The notes under the pieces are model-generated. The model was not told where the DNA came from. It was given only the letters and a program-made list of their open reading frames with translations, and made no database searches. This document shows positions 41,077 to 51,232 of a DNA stretch of 64,000 nucleotides, one piece after another. The translations under genes were made by a program, and so were the position numbers. Source of the stretch: Chloroflexota bacterium (GTDB taxonomy: Bacteria; Chloroflexota; Anaerolineae; Anaerolineales; VGOW01); the NCBI GenBank assembly GCA_016875735.1, contig VGOW01000006.1:1-64000 (forward strand), in the 5' to 3' direction. Position 1 is the first letter of the stretch. Each line of letters starts with the position of its first letter.

Positions 41077-43557
41077 TTACATTGACTCCTGATTCTGTGC
41101 GAGGGGGCTGGCCGGAGTCTCGATGCGGCCCGACTCCGCGGGGGCAACCGCCTCGCGCCGCGAGGCCCATGCAACCGCCGCCGCCGCGCCATAGGCCGCC
41201 ACCCCGATCAACATCGTGACGCGGAAGCCAAGATTGATGGCCAGCGCCACCGCCAGCACCGAGCCGCACACCGAAGTCACCGCATTGATCGACCACATCC
41301 ACGGCACGGTGGCCGCGTCCCGTTCCGAAGCCCAACGCATCCCCAACGGAAACGGCATCCCCATCATGAATCCCAACGGGGCGAGGGTGATCACCGCCAG
41401 CGCCATCCGCCCGACCAACGAGAGTTGAGTCGTCGCGCCGAGCAATTGCGGAATCAGCAAAGCGTGAATCAATCCCAGCCCCATCACGCCGAGCAGAATC
41501 CAGCCCAAGCGCGAAACGAGGGAGGCCGAGTCGATGCGGCCGGTGGCGCGGCTTCCGAGTCCGGCGAAGAGCAATAGCGTGAACAGCACGACGACGAGAG
41601 CATAGGTGGGCGATCCCAAATAAGTTGTCACTCGTTGGATGGCGGGCATTTCGATGAGCATGAAGCCCACGCCCAGCGCGGCGAAGTAGCCCAAAAGCCG
41701 CGTTTGCGGCGCTTGCGCGGTTTGCCCTTTCGTCAGGCGCAGTGGCACGATGACGAAGGCCAGCGAGAGAATGAGGGTGGCGAGTAGCAGGGCGGTGAGA
41801 ACGTACACGGCCTCGACGCTGGTGGTGTACACGCCGCTCAGCCAGCCATTCGAATCGATGAGGTCGCCGTAGCGAACGAGGTTGAAGAAGAAAGGCCGGT
41901 CGTCGGTGGAGGGGGTGATGTCAAGCGGGTACTGCGCGATCCACACAGCGCGATCCTCGGCGGTCACAAGATCGTGGATGGGGCCGCGCGTGGGCAGGGC
42001 CGGAGCGTACAGAACATCGAAGCCCAAACGCTTCGACTCGGCGAGAACGACGCCCACTTCGTCGAGGGTGAACGCCGCGCGCTTGAGCAGCAGAGTGGCC
42101 ACCCCTTCGGTGGAGCGGGTGGGTTGTTTGTTGGCGACGACGATGATGTATCCGGCGGGGTCGGTCACACCGGAGGCTTCCCACCCGGACATGGCCAACG
42201 ACACGAGCCGCAGAGTCTCGGCGGGCCGATCATCTTGATACCAGCGCGACATCGTCACGATGCCATTGTCGGAGAGATGATCGAAATACGTCACGAAGGC
42301 TTCGGTGGTGTAGAGGCTGTTTTCGGAGAGGGCGAAGGCGCCCGCCGAGGTGGCGGCGAACGTATCGACGAGCGAGGCTTGAATGATGTCGAATCGCTGA
42401 TCGCTTTGGGCAATGTAGGCGCGCGCGTCGCCGACGGCGATATGCACATCGGGGCGGTCGTAGAGGCGGCCCGAATACTCGCCGAAGTGATCCCGCACCG
42501 CGTCGATCACCGCCGGGTTGAGTTCCACGCCGGTCACCTCGCGCGCGCCGAAGGCCAGCGCCGAGAGCACATCGCGCCCGCCGCCCGGCCCCATGATGAA
42601 CACGTTGGGTTGCTGTTTGAGGTAATACGCTATCGAGGTGAGATCCCATTTGAGGAACTCAACGCTGGCGAGATCGCCATCCCATTTTTGGATGGGGGTT
42701 CCGGCGAGCGCGTCGATGAGCAGAAGCGCATGGCCGGGGTCGCCGCCTTCGTAGCGCGTGCTGAGCGCCCACCCAAACGGGATGCCCCACACTTCCGGCT
42801 CGTACACGGTGACGCGCGAAAAAGAATTCCACTGCTCGTATACGCGCGGCGGCTCCACGCCCCCGGCTTTGTTGGCGCTCACGGTGACGATGCTGAAAGC
42901 GTGATTGACGATCAGCCACGCGCTGGCGGCGATCATCCAGCCGGCCGTGATCCAACGCCAGCGCCGATTCTCGACGGGGAGGCCGAAGGCCAACGCGGCG
43001 GCGGCGGCCACCACTGCGGCGGCGAACACCGCGCCCGCGCCGCCGAACATGCTCAACGCGGCCACGCTCACCAAACAGCCCGCGCTCGCGCCCAGCAGAT
43101 CGGCGAAATACACTTGCCCCGACACCCGGCTCCAGCGCGACATGGCGAGGGCGATGCACAGCCCGCTGAGAAAGAACGGCGCGAGGGCCACGAGAAAAAT
43201 CAATAGCAGATTGATCGTTTGCGGCCAGCCCAGCCCGGCGAAACGGATATTGAGAACAATGAACGGGATGCGAAGCAGAAGAAAGAAACTGAGGAGGATG
43301 GAGACCGACGTGAGCAGGGCGAAGAGCGAAAGAAACCGATCCGCCCGATCCGACTCCAACCATCGCGGGGCGCGATACACTACCACACCCGCCGCCGCGC
43401 TGCCCAGCAACGCCACCGAGATCGCCATGAACGCAAAGTGATACCACAGCGTCACCGAAAAGACTCGGGTGAGGCTGATCTCCAACGTGAGGACACTGCT
43501 GGCAATAAGAAAGACTCCGGCGAGCTGCAGCCGGGAAGGTGAATGAAGACTTGGCAT
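41077..43557 (-). CDS. Spermidine-synthase-like membrane protein
   Basis: 826 residues. About seven membrane helices (LEISLTRVFSVTLWYHFAF and others), then a soluble SpeE-like Rossmann methyltransferase fold (VFIMGPGGGRDVLSALAFGA, VTGVELNPAVIDAVRDHFG, VGDARAYIAQSDQRFDIIQ), then six more helices. This fused architecture is known from membrane polyamine-synthase homologues whose substrates are untested. The conserved Asp pair of the active site region is partly present (DIIQASLVDTFAATSAGAF). The leader is a heptamer array that fills the entire gap to the stop codon upstream. Confidence 0.82.
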   Translation of the reverse strand: MPSLHSPSRLQLAGVFLIASSVLTLEISLTRVFSVTLWYHFAFMAISVALLGSAAAGVVVYRAPRWLESDRADRFLSLFALLTSVSILLSFFLLLRIPFIVLNIRFAGLGWPQTINLLLIFLVALAPFFLSGLCIALAMSRWSRVSGQVYFADLLGASAGCLVSVAALSMFGGAGAVFAAAVVAAAAALAFGLPVENRRWRWITAGWMIAASAWLIVNHAFSIVTVSANKAGGVEPPRVYEQWNSFSRVTVYEPEVWGIPFGWALSTRYEGGDPGHALLLIDALAGTPIQKWDGDLASVEFLKWDLTSIAYYLKQQPNVFIMGPGGGRDVLSALAFGAREVTGVELNPAVIDAVRDHFGEYSGRLYDRPDVHIAVGDARAYIAQSDQRFDIIQASLVDTFAATSAGAFALSENSLYTTEAFVTYFDHLSDNGIVTMSRWYQDDRPAETLRLVSLAMSGWEASGVTDPAGYIIVVANKQPTRSTEGVATLLLKRAAFTLDEVGVVLAESKRLGFDVLYAPALPTRGPIHDLVTAEDRAVWIAQYPLDITPSTDDRPFFFNLVRYGDLIDSNGWLSGVYTTSVEAVYVLTALLLATLILSLAFVIVPLRLTKGQTAQAPQTRLLGYFAALGVGFMLIEMPAIQRVTTYLGSPTYALVVVLFTLLLFAGLGSRATGRIDSASLVSRLGWILLGVMGLGLIHALLIPQLLGATTQLSLVGRMALAVITLAPLGFMMGMPFPLGMRWASERDAATVPWMWSINAVTSVCGSVLAVALAINLGFRVTMLIGVAAYGAAAAVAWASRREAVAPAESGRIETPASPLAQNQESM

Positions 43558-43634
43558 TAAAGCAAGCGATTAGCCAATAGCGAATAGCGGTTAGCATTTG
43601 GCAACTAACCGCTTACTGCTGCTCGCTAACCGCT
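43558..43634. repeat. Heptamer array filling the gap between two minus-strand genes
   Basis: Eleven units in register, starting directly after the ATG of the spermidine-synthase-like gene and ending 1 nt before the stop codon of the M23 gene. Units agcgatt, agccaat and agcgaat on one side face aaccgct, tactgct and gctcgct on the other. Confidence 0.9.
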
Positions 43635-43635
43635 G

Positions 43636-45270
43636 TTAGAAATTCCGCGCTCCCACGATCTTGGGGATGTCGGTCAGCGTGCCGTCTTCCAACCGCCAAG
43701 CCTCGTTGGGGAAATAGGCCGAGGCGGAGAGAACGAAGGAGAAGGCCGCGCCCATACCGGCGACACTGCGCAGGCGCTTGTAATAGTTCACATACTGCTG
43801 GCCTTTGGTGCGCGTGTCGGTGTTGTCGGTGGGGTTCGAGAATTCGGTGATGAACAATTGCTTGTTCGGGTAACGGCGGCGGTATTCTTCGTACACCAGC
43901 CCGCCCGTCGCCGCGAGTTGATCGGCGTCGTTGATCCAATAGCAGTGACAGCACATGAAATCGGCGGCGCGCGCGGCTTCGTCGCTCTGGCCGAGGAAGG
44001 CCCACGAATCGACTCGCTGGCCGCTGATGCTCGCGCCCGGCGAGAGGCCGGGGTAACCGAACTTGGCTTCGGGGTATTTGGCTTTGAGGCGATTGATTAC
44101 ATCGGTGAGCCAGCGGCCAAACTCTTTGCCGTCCTGCCACGAGGATTTCCAACCCTCGATTTGCAGATTCGGCTCGTTGTGCACTTCGAAGTAGCGCACA
44201 CCGCGCGCGTAAAACTGGGCCATGCCGTCATCCGACCACGAGGCGAATTCGTCGGAGCGCACGCGGCGGTTGCGGAAGTCGGCGAAGAGGCGAACCATGA
44301 TGAACATGTCCGGGTTGATCTGCCTCAGCCGATCGATGCTTTCGGGGCGGGCGGTGGACATGAGTTTGATGGCTTCGACTCGCGCGGCCTGCAGCACCGG
44401 GTAATCGGCCTCGGTGAGGGGGCCGTCGGCCCGGCCATTGACTCCGACGAGACAGCGCCGATAGGCCCAGCCGAAGGAATCGGGCGGCGGAGTCACGACG
44501 GCGGCATCCTGCAAAAAAGGAGTCGGATCGATGATGTCGTTGGGATAGTTGGTGAGTCCGGCGGCGGTCGCCCCCTGCTTCTTCAGCGTCAAATGCAAAT
44601 GGCTTCCGGTCGAGTTGCCGGTCGAGTCGGCCAGCCCGATCTTGTCGCCCGCTTTCACTTGCTGGCCTTCGGTAGCGAGCGCTTGCTGCATGTGGGCGTA
44701 AATCGTTTGGTAGCCGTCGCGGTGCTGAATGCGGACGTGAATGCCGTAGGCGTGCGGGCTGCCATTCTGAAGTTTGCCGGTGGCGTTCACTTGAAACACC
44801 GTGCCATCGGCGGCGGCATAAAGGTTGGCGCCCATCGGCGCGCGGATGTCGAGGCCTTCGTGGCCGGGCAGGCCGAAGCGGCGGTAGATGTCGGGGTTGA
44901 CGCCGAAGGGCTGAGTGATCTTCGGGTAGTCGGTGGGCCAGCGCAGGGTGAACGGCGCGCTCTCCTGGGTGAACTGGGTGTTGTTGGCAATGCGGGCGGC
45001 CAGCGCGTTTTTGAGATCGGCGGGCGATCCGACGTTGATGACATCGAGGCGAATGTTGGGGTAGTTGTCTTTGAACCACTGAACGATGTCGCGGCCATAG
45101 CCGTCGGGCGCGTTGGCAATGGAGATCACTTGGTTGGGCGCGTAATAGTTGGCCGCCGATTGCGGGTCGGGGGTGACGTTGGGGCCGAACTTGAGCACGT
45201 AATCGCGCGCGGCGGCGACCCATTCGTAGTAGTTTTGTTTCGGAAGAAGGATGATTTGATTCTCAGGCAT
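43636..45270 (-). CDS. M23 peptidase fused to a glycoside-hydrolase-like domain
   Basis: 544 residues. The N-terminal ~120 residues have a ligand-binding-like fold (LPKQNYYEWVAAARDYVLKF). Residues ~135-235 are a LytM/M23 endopeptidase: HEGLDIRAPMG with the first His and Asp, and SHLHLTLKK with HxH. Residues ~260-540 resemble a TIM-barrel glycosidase: YFEVHNEPNLQIEG (Asn-Glu acid/base) and FITEFSNPTDN (nucleophile Glu). Such a fusion could cut both peptide and glycan of the cell wall or a matrix. No signal peptide is visible, so export is uncertain or the start is wrong. The downstream-strand paralogue lacks the M23 part. Confidence 0.83.
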   Translation of the reverse strand: MPENQIILLPKQNYYEWVAAARDYVLKFGPNVTPDPQSAANYYAPNQVISIANAPDGYGRDIVQWFKDNYPNIRLDVINVGSPADLKNALAARIANNTQFTQESAPFTLRWPTDYPKITQPFGVNPDIYRRFGLPGHEGLDIRAPMGANLYAAADGTVFQVNATGKLQNGSPHAYGIHVRIQHRDGYQTIYAHMQQALATEGQQVKAGDKIGLADSTGNSTGSHLHLTLKKQGATAAGLTNYPNDIIDPTPFLQDAAVVTPPPDSFGWAYRRCLVGVNGRADGPLTEADYPVLQAARVEAIKLMSTARPESIDRLRQINPDMFIMVRLFADFRNRRVRSDEFASWSDDGMAQFYARGVRYFEVHNEPNLQIEGWKSSWQDGKEFGRWLTDVINRLKAKYPEAKFGYPGLSPGASISGQRVDSWAFLGQSDEAARAADFMCCHCYWINDADQLAATGGLVYEEYRRRYPNKQLFITEFSNPTDNTDTRTKGQQYVNYYKRLRSVAGMGAAFSFVLSASAYFPNEAWRLEDGTLTDIPKIVGARNF

Positions 45271-45285
45271 TGAGCGCTCCTGTCG

Positions 45286-46488
45286 TCAACGGATGTGCCG
45301 TCTCAACCCAATCTCGTGAGCGATGCCCACGTCGCGCCCCGTTTCGTCGCGCCATGCCCATCGCGCCGACTCCACGCGATCGGAGGTGGAAGAAATATAG
45401 GCAAAGGCGCCGCCCAAACCGGGGATGTGGCGAAGGATACCATAATAGCGAGAGTACTGCTCTGCCACCATCGGCTTGGGCTGTGAGGGGTTGCCGAATT
45501 CGGTGATGATGAGCACTTTGTCGGGGAAGAGTTGGCGGAGCACTTTCCACGTGAAGCCGCCGGTCACATCGGTCATCTCGCGGTCGCTGATCCAGTAACC
45601 ATGCACGGCAATCCAATCGGCGCGCGCCGCCGAGAGCGCCGCCTCGCCGAGAAACTGGCGCATGTTTTGGCGGATGTTCTGCATACTCGCTCCCGGCGAG
45701 AGTCCGGGGAAACCGTATTTTTTGTCGGGCCAGCGCTGCCGGAAAAGATCGACAACGCGGTCGAACCACGAGGCAAATTCGCGGCCATTGTTCCAACTGC
45801 CGCCGAGTCCTTCAATGGTCAGATTCGGCTCGTTGTGAACTTCGATGTATTGGATCGATGGGTCGGCATCGAACAGCCTTTGCAGATTGGGGGCCGTCCA
45901 TTCCACAAACTGATCGGGCGAGATGCGGCGCGGGCGCTCGTTTTCGACAAACGACACGATGGGGCGAACCATGATGAACACGCCGGGGTTGATGGCCCGC
46001 AGCGACTTCACCGACGCCTCAGTAGCGCTGCTGGTAAGCTTCACCGCCTCCACTCTGGCCGCGCGCACGATGTCGAAATCGGGGTTGAGCATTTCGCCGT
46101 CGGCGCGGCCATGCAAGCCAATGAGACTCATCCCCAACGGCCACTGCTGAGTCCAATCGTATTCGGACTGGAAACCGAATCGCAGACTGTAATAAACGCG
46201 GACATGCAGAATCTCGGCCAGCACTTCGGGGGTGGGGGCGGTGAGCCGCTCGACGACGAGCGGGCGCGGATTCTGTTTGATGAGCAGAGAGAGTTCGGGA
46301 GGCCACGACTCGGGGTTGACGATAGTGATGCGCTCGTACTGCGGGTTGGCCGCCTCGGCGAAATCGTGAGCGATGCGCGCGCCCGGAAAGAGCGCGGCAT
46401 ATTCCACCACCGCCGCGCCCCAATGGGCCACTTCGACGTTGGATGCGCCGGGCACGAGAATGAGCTGCTCGATGCGTGGGTAAGGCAC
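45286..46488 (-). CDS. Glycoside-hydrolase-like protein, paralogue of the M23 fusion
   Basis: 400 residues. The last ~300 residues parallel the preceding gene: GLHGRADGEMLNPDFD vs GVNGRADG, IEVHNEPNLTIEGLGGS vs FEVHNEPNLQIEG, YGFPGLSPGASMQN vs YGYPGLSPGASIS, and IITEFGNPSQ vs FITEFSNPTD, so both carry the two putative catalytic Glu. The N-terminal ~110 residues are different (MPYPRIEQLILVPGASNVEV), a possible NodB-free substrate-binding or Rossmann-like domain. GTG start. A heptamer array lies directly upstream, after radC. Probably a tandem gene duplication followed by domain swap. Confidence 0.8.
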   Translation of the reverse strand: MPYPRIEQLILVPGASNVEVAHWGAAVVEYAALFPGARIAHDFAEAANPQYERITIVNPESWPPELSLLIKQNPRPLVVERLTAPTPEVLAEILHVRVYYSLRFGFQSEYDWTQQWPLGMSLIGLHGRADGEMLNPDFDIVRAARVEAVKLTSSATEASVKSLRAINPGVFIMVRPIVSFVENERPRRISPDQFVEWTAPNLQRLFDADPSIQYIEVHNEPNLTIEGLGGSWNNGREFASWFDRVVDLFRQRWPDKKYGFPGLSPGASMQNIRQNMRQFLGEAALSAARADWIAVHGYWISDREMTDVTGGFTWKVLRQLFPDKVLIITEFGNPSQPKPMVAEQYSRYYGILRHIPGLGGAFAYISSTSDRVESARWAWRDETGRDVGIAHEIGLRRHIR

Positions 46489-46494
46489 GGGGCA

Positions 46495-46571
46495 AAGGAT
46501 GAAGGGTGAACGATGAAGGATGAATTCTCGCTGTCATCAAGATTCATCCTTCAAGACTCATCCTTCAACTG
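46495..46571. repeat. Heptamer array between radC and the GH-like gene
   Basis: Eleven units in register. Units aaggatg, aagggtg and aacgatg face tcatcct and tcaactg. It begins 6 nt after the GTG start on its left and contains the radC stop codon (46565-46567). Confidence 0.88.
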
Positions 46572-47281
46572 AAGCCGAGTCCTCTTTCTTTGAGGGACAC
46601 AAAGCGGTTGTGACCGATAACAATGTGATCGTGCACGGGGATGTCGAGCAGGCGGCCCGCTTCCACCATCATCCGCGTCACGGCCACGTCGTCGGGCGAA
46701 GGCGACGGGTCGCCGCTGGGGTGGTTGTGGGCGACGATGATCGAGGCCGCGCTCTGTTTGATGGCCTCGCGAAACAATTCGCCCACACGGATCATCGAGG
46801 TGTTGAGCGAGCCGCGATACACTTCCACCGTGCCCATGAGCCGGTTGCGCGTGTCGAGCAGCAACACGCGCACGACTTCCTGATCGAGCGCGCGCATCTC
46901 GTACATGATCACGTTGGCCGCGTCGGCGGGTGAATTGATGGTCGGCTTCTCGGCAGGAGAAGCCGCCGCGATCCGCCGCCCCAATTCCACCGCCGCTTTC
47001 AACTGCGCCGCTTTCGCCGGGCCGATCCCTTTCACTTTGCAGAGATCGGTGTACGACATTTTGAGCAGGCCGACGAGTCCGCCGTGCTGGGCCAGCAATC
47101 GCTCGCCGAGCCGCACCGCGTTCTCGCCTTCGAGTCCGGTGCGGAGCAGAATGGCGAGCAGTTCGGCGTTGTTCAGCGCTTCGGGTCCGGCCTGCGCCAG
47201 CCGCTCGCGCGGCCGGTCTTCGGAGGCCATGTCGCCGATGCGAGGGGTGAAGGTGAGATCGGTATCGGTGTCGTCGTCCAT
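46565..47281 (-). CDS. radC: RadC family JAB1/MPN protein
   Basis: 238 residues. A UPF0758 N-terminal helix-hairpin-helix region ([20 protein letters not shown]) and a C-terminal JAMM-like metal site [14 protein letters not shown]. RadC proteins are associated with DNA processing and mobile elements; the original repair role is doubtful. A TATTAT box ends about 15 nt upstream. The stop codon is inside the heptamer array. Confidence 0.9.
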   Translation of the reverse strand: MDDDTDTDLTFTPRIGDMASEDRPRERLAQAGPEALNNAELLAILLRTGLEGENAVRLGERLLAQHGGLVGLLKMSYTDLCKVKGIGPAKAAQLKAAVELGRRIAAASPAEKPTINSPADAANVIMYEMRALDQEVVRVLLLDTRNRLMGTVEVYRGSLNTSMIRVGELFREAIKQSAASIIVAHNHPSGDPSPSPDDVAVTRMMVEAGRLLDIPVHDHIVIGHNRFVSLKERGLGFS

Positions 47282-47337
47282 AACGGTTGGAGAGGATAAT
47301 ACTTCGGAGGGCAGGAGAGGTCAAATCGGTTTCACTG

Positions 47338-47343
47338 TATAAT
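47338..47343 (+). promoter_or_regulatory. -10 box of the zinc-ribbon membrane protein gene
   Basis: TATAAT 3 nt before the heptamer array 47346-47443; no clear -35. The array would form the entire 5' leader. Confidence 0.45.
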
Positions 47344-47345
47344 CG

Positions 47346-47443
47346 CCAGAGGCCAGCCGCCAGCAAACAGCAGTCAGAATTGAGATTGGCGCACAACTTG
47401 CAACAGCCTCTGACTACTGACTTCTGATTACTGGCTTCTTCCC
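47346..47443. repeat. 98-nt heptamer hairpin array before the zinc-ribbon gene
   Basis: Fourteen units in register. Left units ccagagg, ccagccg, ccagcaa and acagcag; right units tctgact, actgact, tctgatt and actggct, near reverse complements. The array ends 1 nt before the ATG at 47445. Confidence 0.9.
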
Positions 47444-47444
47444 A

Positions 47445-47912
47445 ATGGATCTCACCTCCGCCCTCAACTATGTCCGCGTCGGCGTCGCCGTTCTCGGCGC
47501 GTTCACTGCCGCGCTGTGGCTGTCGCTGATCATTTGGGCCTTCCGCGACATGCGTTCGCGCTCGCGAGATATTTTTGCCCAGTTCCTCGCCGCGCTGGTG
47601 GTGGCGGTGCTCAACATCCCCGGCCTCATCGTCTATCTCATCCTTCGCCCGCCGGAAACATTGTCGCAGGCCTACGCCCGTTCGTTGGAAGAAGAGGCGT
47701 TGTTGCAGGAGATCGAGGAACGATCCACGTGCCCCGGCTGTTCCCGCGCCGCTCACGCCGAATGGCGCGTGTGCCCGTTCTGCCAAACGAAACTGAAAAA
47801 AACTTGCACGCAGTGCGGCGCGCAACTCGAATTGAATTGGAACGTGTGCGCCATTTGCGGCACAGCCGCGCCGGGCAAAGAGGCCAAGATCGAGTTCGAG
47901 GCCGAAATATAA
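47445..47912 (+). CDS. Membrane protein with double zinc ribbon
   Basis: 155 residues. Two membrane helices (VGVAVLGAFTAALWLSLIIW, FLAALVVAVLNIPGLIVYLI) are followed by a cytoplasmic double zinc ribbon: CPGC and CPFC, then CTQC and CAIC. Function unknown; possibly a membrane adaptor. Its leader is the 14-unit array, and a bidirectional terminator separates it from eno. Confidence 0.82.
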   Translation: MDLTSALNYVRVGVAVLGAFTAALWLSLIIWAFRDMRSRSRDIFAQFLAALVVAVLNIPGLIVYLILRPPETLSQAYARSLEEEALLQEIEERSTCPGCSRAAHAEWRVCPFCQTKLKKTCTQCGAQLELNWNVCAICGTAAPGKEAKIEFEAEI

Positions 47913-47916
47913 AACA

Positions 47917-47947
47917 CCCCGAAGGATCAGCCTTCGGGGCGTTCTTT

Positions 47948-47949
<2 letters not shown>
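47917..47949. terminator. Bidirectional terminator between the zinc-ribbon gene and eno
   Basis: CCCCGAAGG (47917-47925) pairs with CCTTCGGGG (47931-47939); CGTTCTTTTT follows on the plus strand and TGTTTTA on the minus strand. Confidence 0.8.
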
Positions 47950-49234
<1,285 letters not shown>

Positions 49235-49304
49235 TTAGTCTCCGTGTTTGCGATGAAAACTTCCCGCCAATTATAAGCCTGCCTTCGCGGCGCGCGGCCA
49301 TTTT

Positions 49305-49332
49305 GGAGTTTGAGATTTGAGGTTGGGAATTT
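49305..49332. repeat. Short heptamer array upstream of the desulfurase gene
   Basis: Four units (ggagttt, gagattt, gaggttg, ggaattt); no mirrored half. It overlaps the -35 region of the following promoter. Confidence 0.6.
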
Positions 49333-49346
49333 CAGCGTGATACAAT
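49317..49346 (+). promoter_or_regulatory. Promoter of the cysteine desulfurase gene
   Basis: TTGAGG, 18 nt, TACAAT (49341-49346); the ATG begins 7 nt after the -10 box, a leaderless or near-leaderless arrangement. Confidence 0.5.
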
Positions 49347-49352
49347 CGACTC

Positions 49353-50498
49353 ATGCCCGATCCAATCTACCTCGATTACGCCGCCACCACTCCGGTGGAC
49401 GCCGCCGTGCTCGAGGCCATGATGCCTTACTTCCGCGAGAACTTCGGCAACCCCTCGTCCATTCACCGCTGGGGGCGCAACGCCGAGAAAGCCATCGAGC
49501 AATCGCGGCGCGACATCGCCGCCGTCCTCGACTGCGAGCCGAACGAGATCATCTTCACTTCCTGCGGCACCGAGTCCGATAACCTCGGCCTGCGCGGCGC
49601 GGCGGTTGCCCAGCGCGAAGCGGGCCGCGGCAACCACCTCATCACCACCGCCATCGAGCATCACGCCGTGTTGCACACCGCTGTGCAACTGCGCGATCAC
49701 TACGGATTCGATCTGACGATCCTGCCCGTCGACGAGCATGGGCGCGTCCGCCTCTCCGACGTGGAGGCCGCCATTCGCCCCGACACGACTCTGATCTCGG
49801 TGATGTACGCCAACAACGAGATCGGCACCATTCAGCCCATTGCCGAGATTGCCGCGATAGCGCGCGCTCGCAACATCATCACCCACACCGACGCGGTGCA
49901 GGCCGCCAGCCAACTCGACGCGAACGTGAAACGTCTCGGCGCGGATATGCTCGCGCTCGGCGCGCACAAATTTTACGGGCCCAAAGGCGTGGGCGCATTG
50001 TATGTTCGCAAAGGCACGCCGATGATCCCCGCGCAAACCGGCGGCGGCCACGAACGCGGGCGCCGCGCCGGAACATCGAACGTGCCGTACATCGTGGGCA
50101 TGGCCGCCGCCCTCAAACTCGTGGCCGAGCGCCGCGAAACCGACAACGCCCGCTACCGCCAACTGCGCGACAAACTGATCGCCGCCCTCACCCAAATTCC
50201 CGACTCGCGGCTCACCGGCCACCCCGAATACCGTCTTCCCAATCATTCGTCCTTCGTCTTTCGCGGCATCGACGGCAACGAACTGCTCATGCGCCTCGAT
50301 CTCGAAGGCCTCGCCGCCTCGTCCGGCTCGGCCTGCAAAACCGGCGACCCCGAACCGTCGGAGGTGATCACCGCCCTCGGTTATGAGCGCGATTGGGCGC
50401 TGGGCTCACTGCGATTGACGGTGGGCAGGCCGACGACGGAAGTGGAAGTGGAGAGGGCGGTGGAGGTGGTGACGAGAGTGGTGGGGGGAATGAAATGA
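49353..50498 (+). CDS. iscS: Cysteine desulfurase
   Basis: 381 residues, class V aminotransferase fold. It removes sulfur from cysteine and hands persulfide to Fe-S and tRNA-thiolation systems. The PLP Lys206 is in LGAHKFYGPKG; the persulfide Cys328 is in ASSGSACKTGDP, short-loop IscS/NifS type. It begins a run of genes with overlapping starts: the Fic ATG overlaps its TGA. MnmA downstream in the same unit is a natural sulfur acceptor pathway. Confidence 0.95.
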   Translation: MPDPIYLDYAATTPVDAAVLEAMMPYFRENFGNPSSIHRWGRNAEKAIEQSRRDIAAVLDCEPNEIIFTSCGTESDNLGLRGAAVAQREAGRGNHLITTAIEHHAVLHTAVQLRDHYGFDLTILPVDEHGRVRLSDVEAAIRPDTTLISVMYANNEIGTIQPIAEIAAIARARNIITHTDAVQAASQLDANVKRLGADMLALGAHKFYGPKGVGALYVRKGTPMIPAQTGGGHERGRRAGTSNVPYIVGMAAALKLVAERRETDNARYRQLRDKLIAALTQIPDSRLTGHPEYRLPNHSSFVFRGIDGNELLMRLDLEGLAASSGSACKTGDPEPSEVITALGYERDWALGSLRLTVGRPTTEVEVERAVEVVTRVVGGMK

Positions 50499-51232
50499 AT
50501 CTTTCTGAAATTCTTCGGCGCGTTGCTCAGAAGAAAGAGGTTCTCGACTCGCGCCGCCCATTGCCTGCCCCTGCCCTCACTAATCTCAAGAGCTACTTTG
50601 ACGTGGAGTGGACGTACAACTCGAATGCTATCGAAGGCTCGACGCTCACGTTGCAGGAGACGAAAGTCGTTATCGAGCATGGCCTCACCATCGGCGGCAA
50701 AACGCTGACCGAACATCTCGAGGCCGTCAACCACAAACACGCGATCGATTTTGTGGAGGCGCTGGCAAAGGAAGACGAGCCGCTGACCGAACACAACATC
50801 CGCCAGATCCATGCGCTGATCCTGAAAGGAATCGACGACGAAGAGGCCGGGCGTTACCGACGAGGGCAGGTTCTCATCAGCGGTTCAAGCTACGTGCCGC
50901 CCGATGCCGTAGCAGTTCCGGGGCTGATGATGGATTTTGCGAAATGGCTGAACGACGCCGGGCAAACGCTCACCACCCTCGAACGCGCCGCGCTGGCTCA
51001 TTTTCAGTTGGTTCATATTCATCCATTTAGCGACGGCAACGGGAGGACAGCAAGGTTGCTGATGAACTTGATTCTCTTTCGCGATGGCTACCCTCCGACA
51101 GTCATTCGCAACCAAGATCGCCTTGCTTATTACACTGCGTTGGATCAAGCACACGGCGGCGATACCGGGCCATTCGTCCTCATGGTGGCCGAGGCCGTCG
51201 AAAAGTCGCTGGATGTTTTCCTCGCGGCGTAA
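50495..51232 (+). CDS. Fic family protein with N-terminal inhibitory helix
   Basis: 245 residues. The Fic core HPFSDGNGRTARLLMN (residues 176-191) has all catalytic residues (His, Asp, Asn, Arg), so it should transfer AMP or another nucleotide to a protein target. The N-terminal helix contains TYNSNAIEGSTLT (S43 to E47-G48), fitting the class II inhibitory motif that blocks ATP binding until released. The ATG overlaps the desulfurase stop (ATGA) and mnmA begins right after its TAA, so it is embedded in a tRNA-thiolation operon. The target is unknown. Confidence 0.93.
   Translation: MNLSEILRRVAQKKEVLDSRRPLPAPALTNLKSYFDVEWTYNSNAIEGSTLTLQETKVVIEHGLTIGGKTLTEHLEAVNHKHAIDFVEALAKEDEPLTEHNIRQIHALILKGIDDEEAGRYRRGQVLISGSSYVPPDAVAVPGLMMDFAKWLNDAGQTLTTLERAALAHFQLVHIHPFSDGNGRTARLLMNLILFRDGYPPTVIRNQDRLAYYTALDQAHGGDTGPFVLMVAEAVEKSLDVFLAA

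Noticed and set aside
40241-41335. N-terminal extension of the stalk protein to 41335
   Set aside because: Overlaps the spermidine-synthase-like gene; ATG 41071 gives a normal anchored protein.
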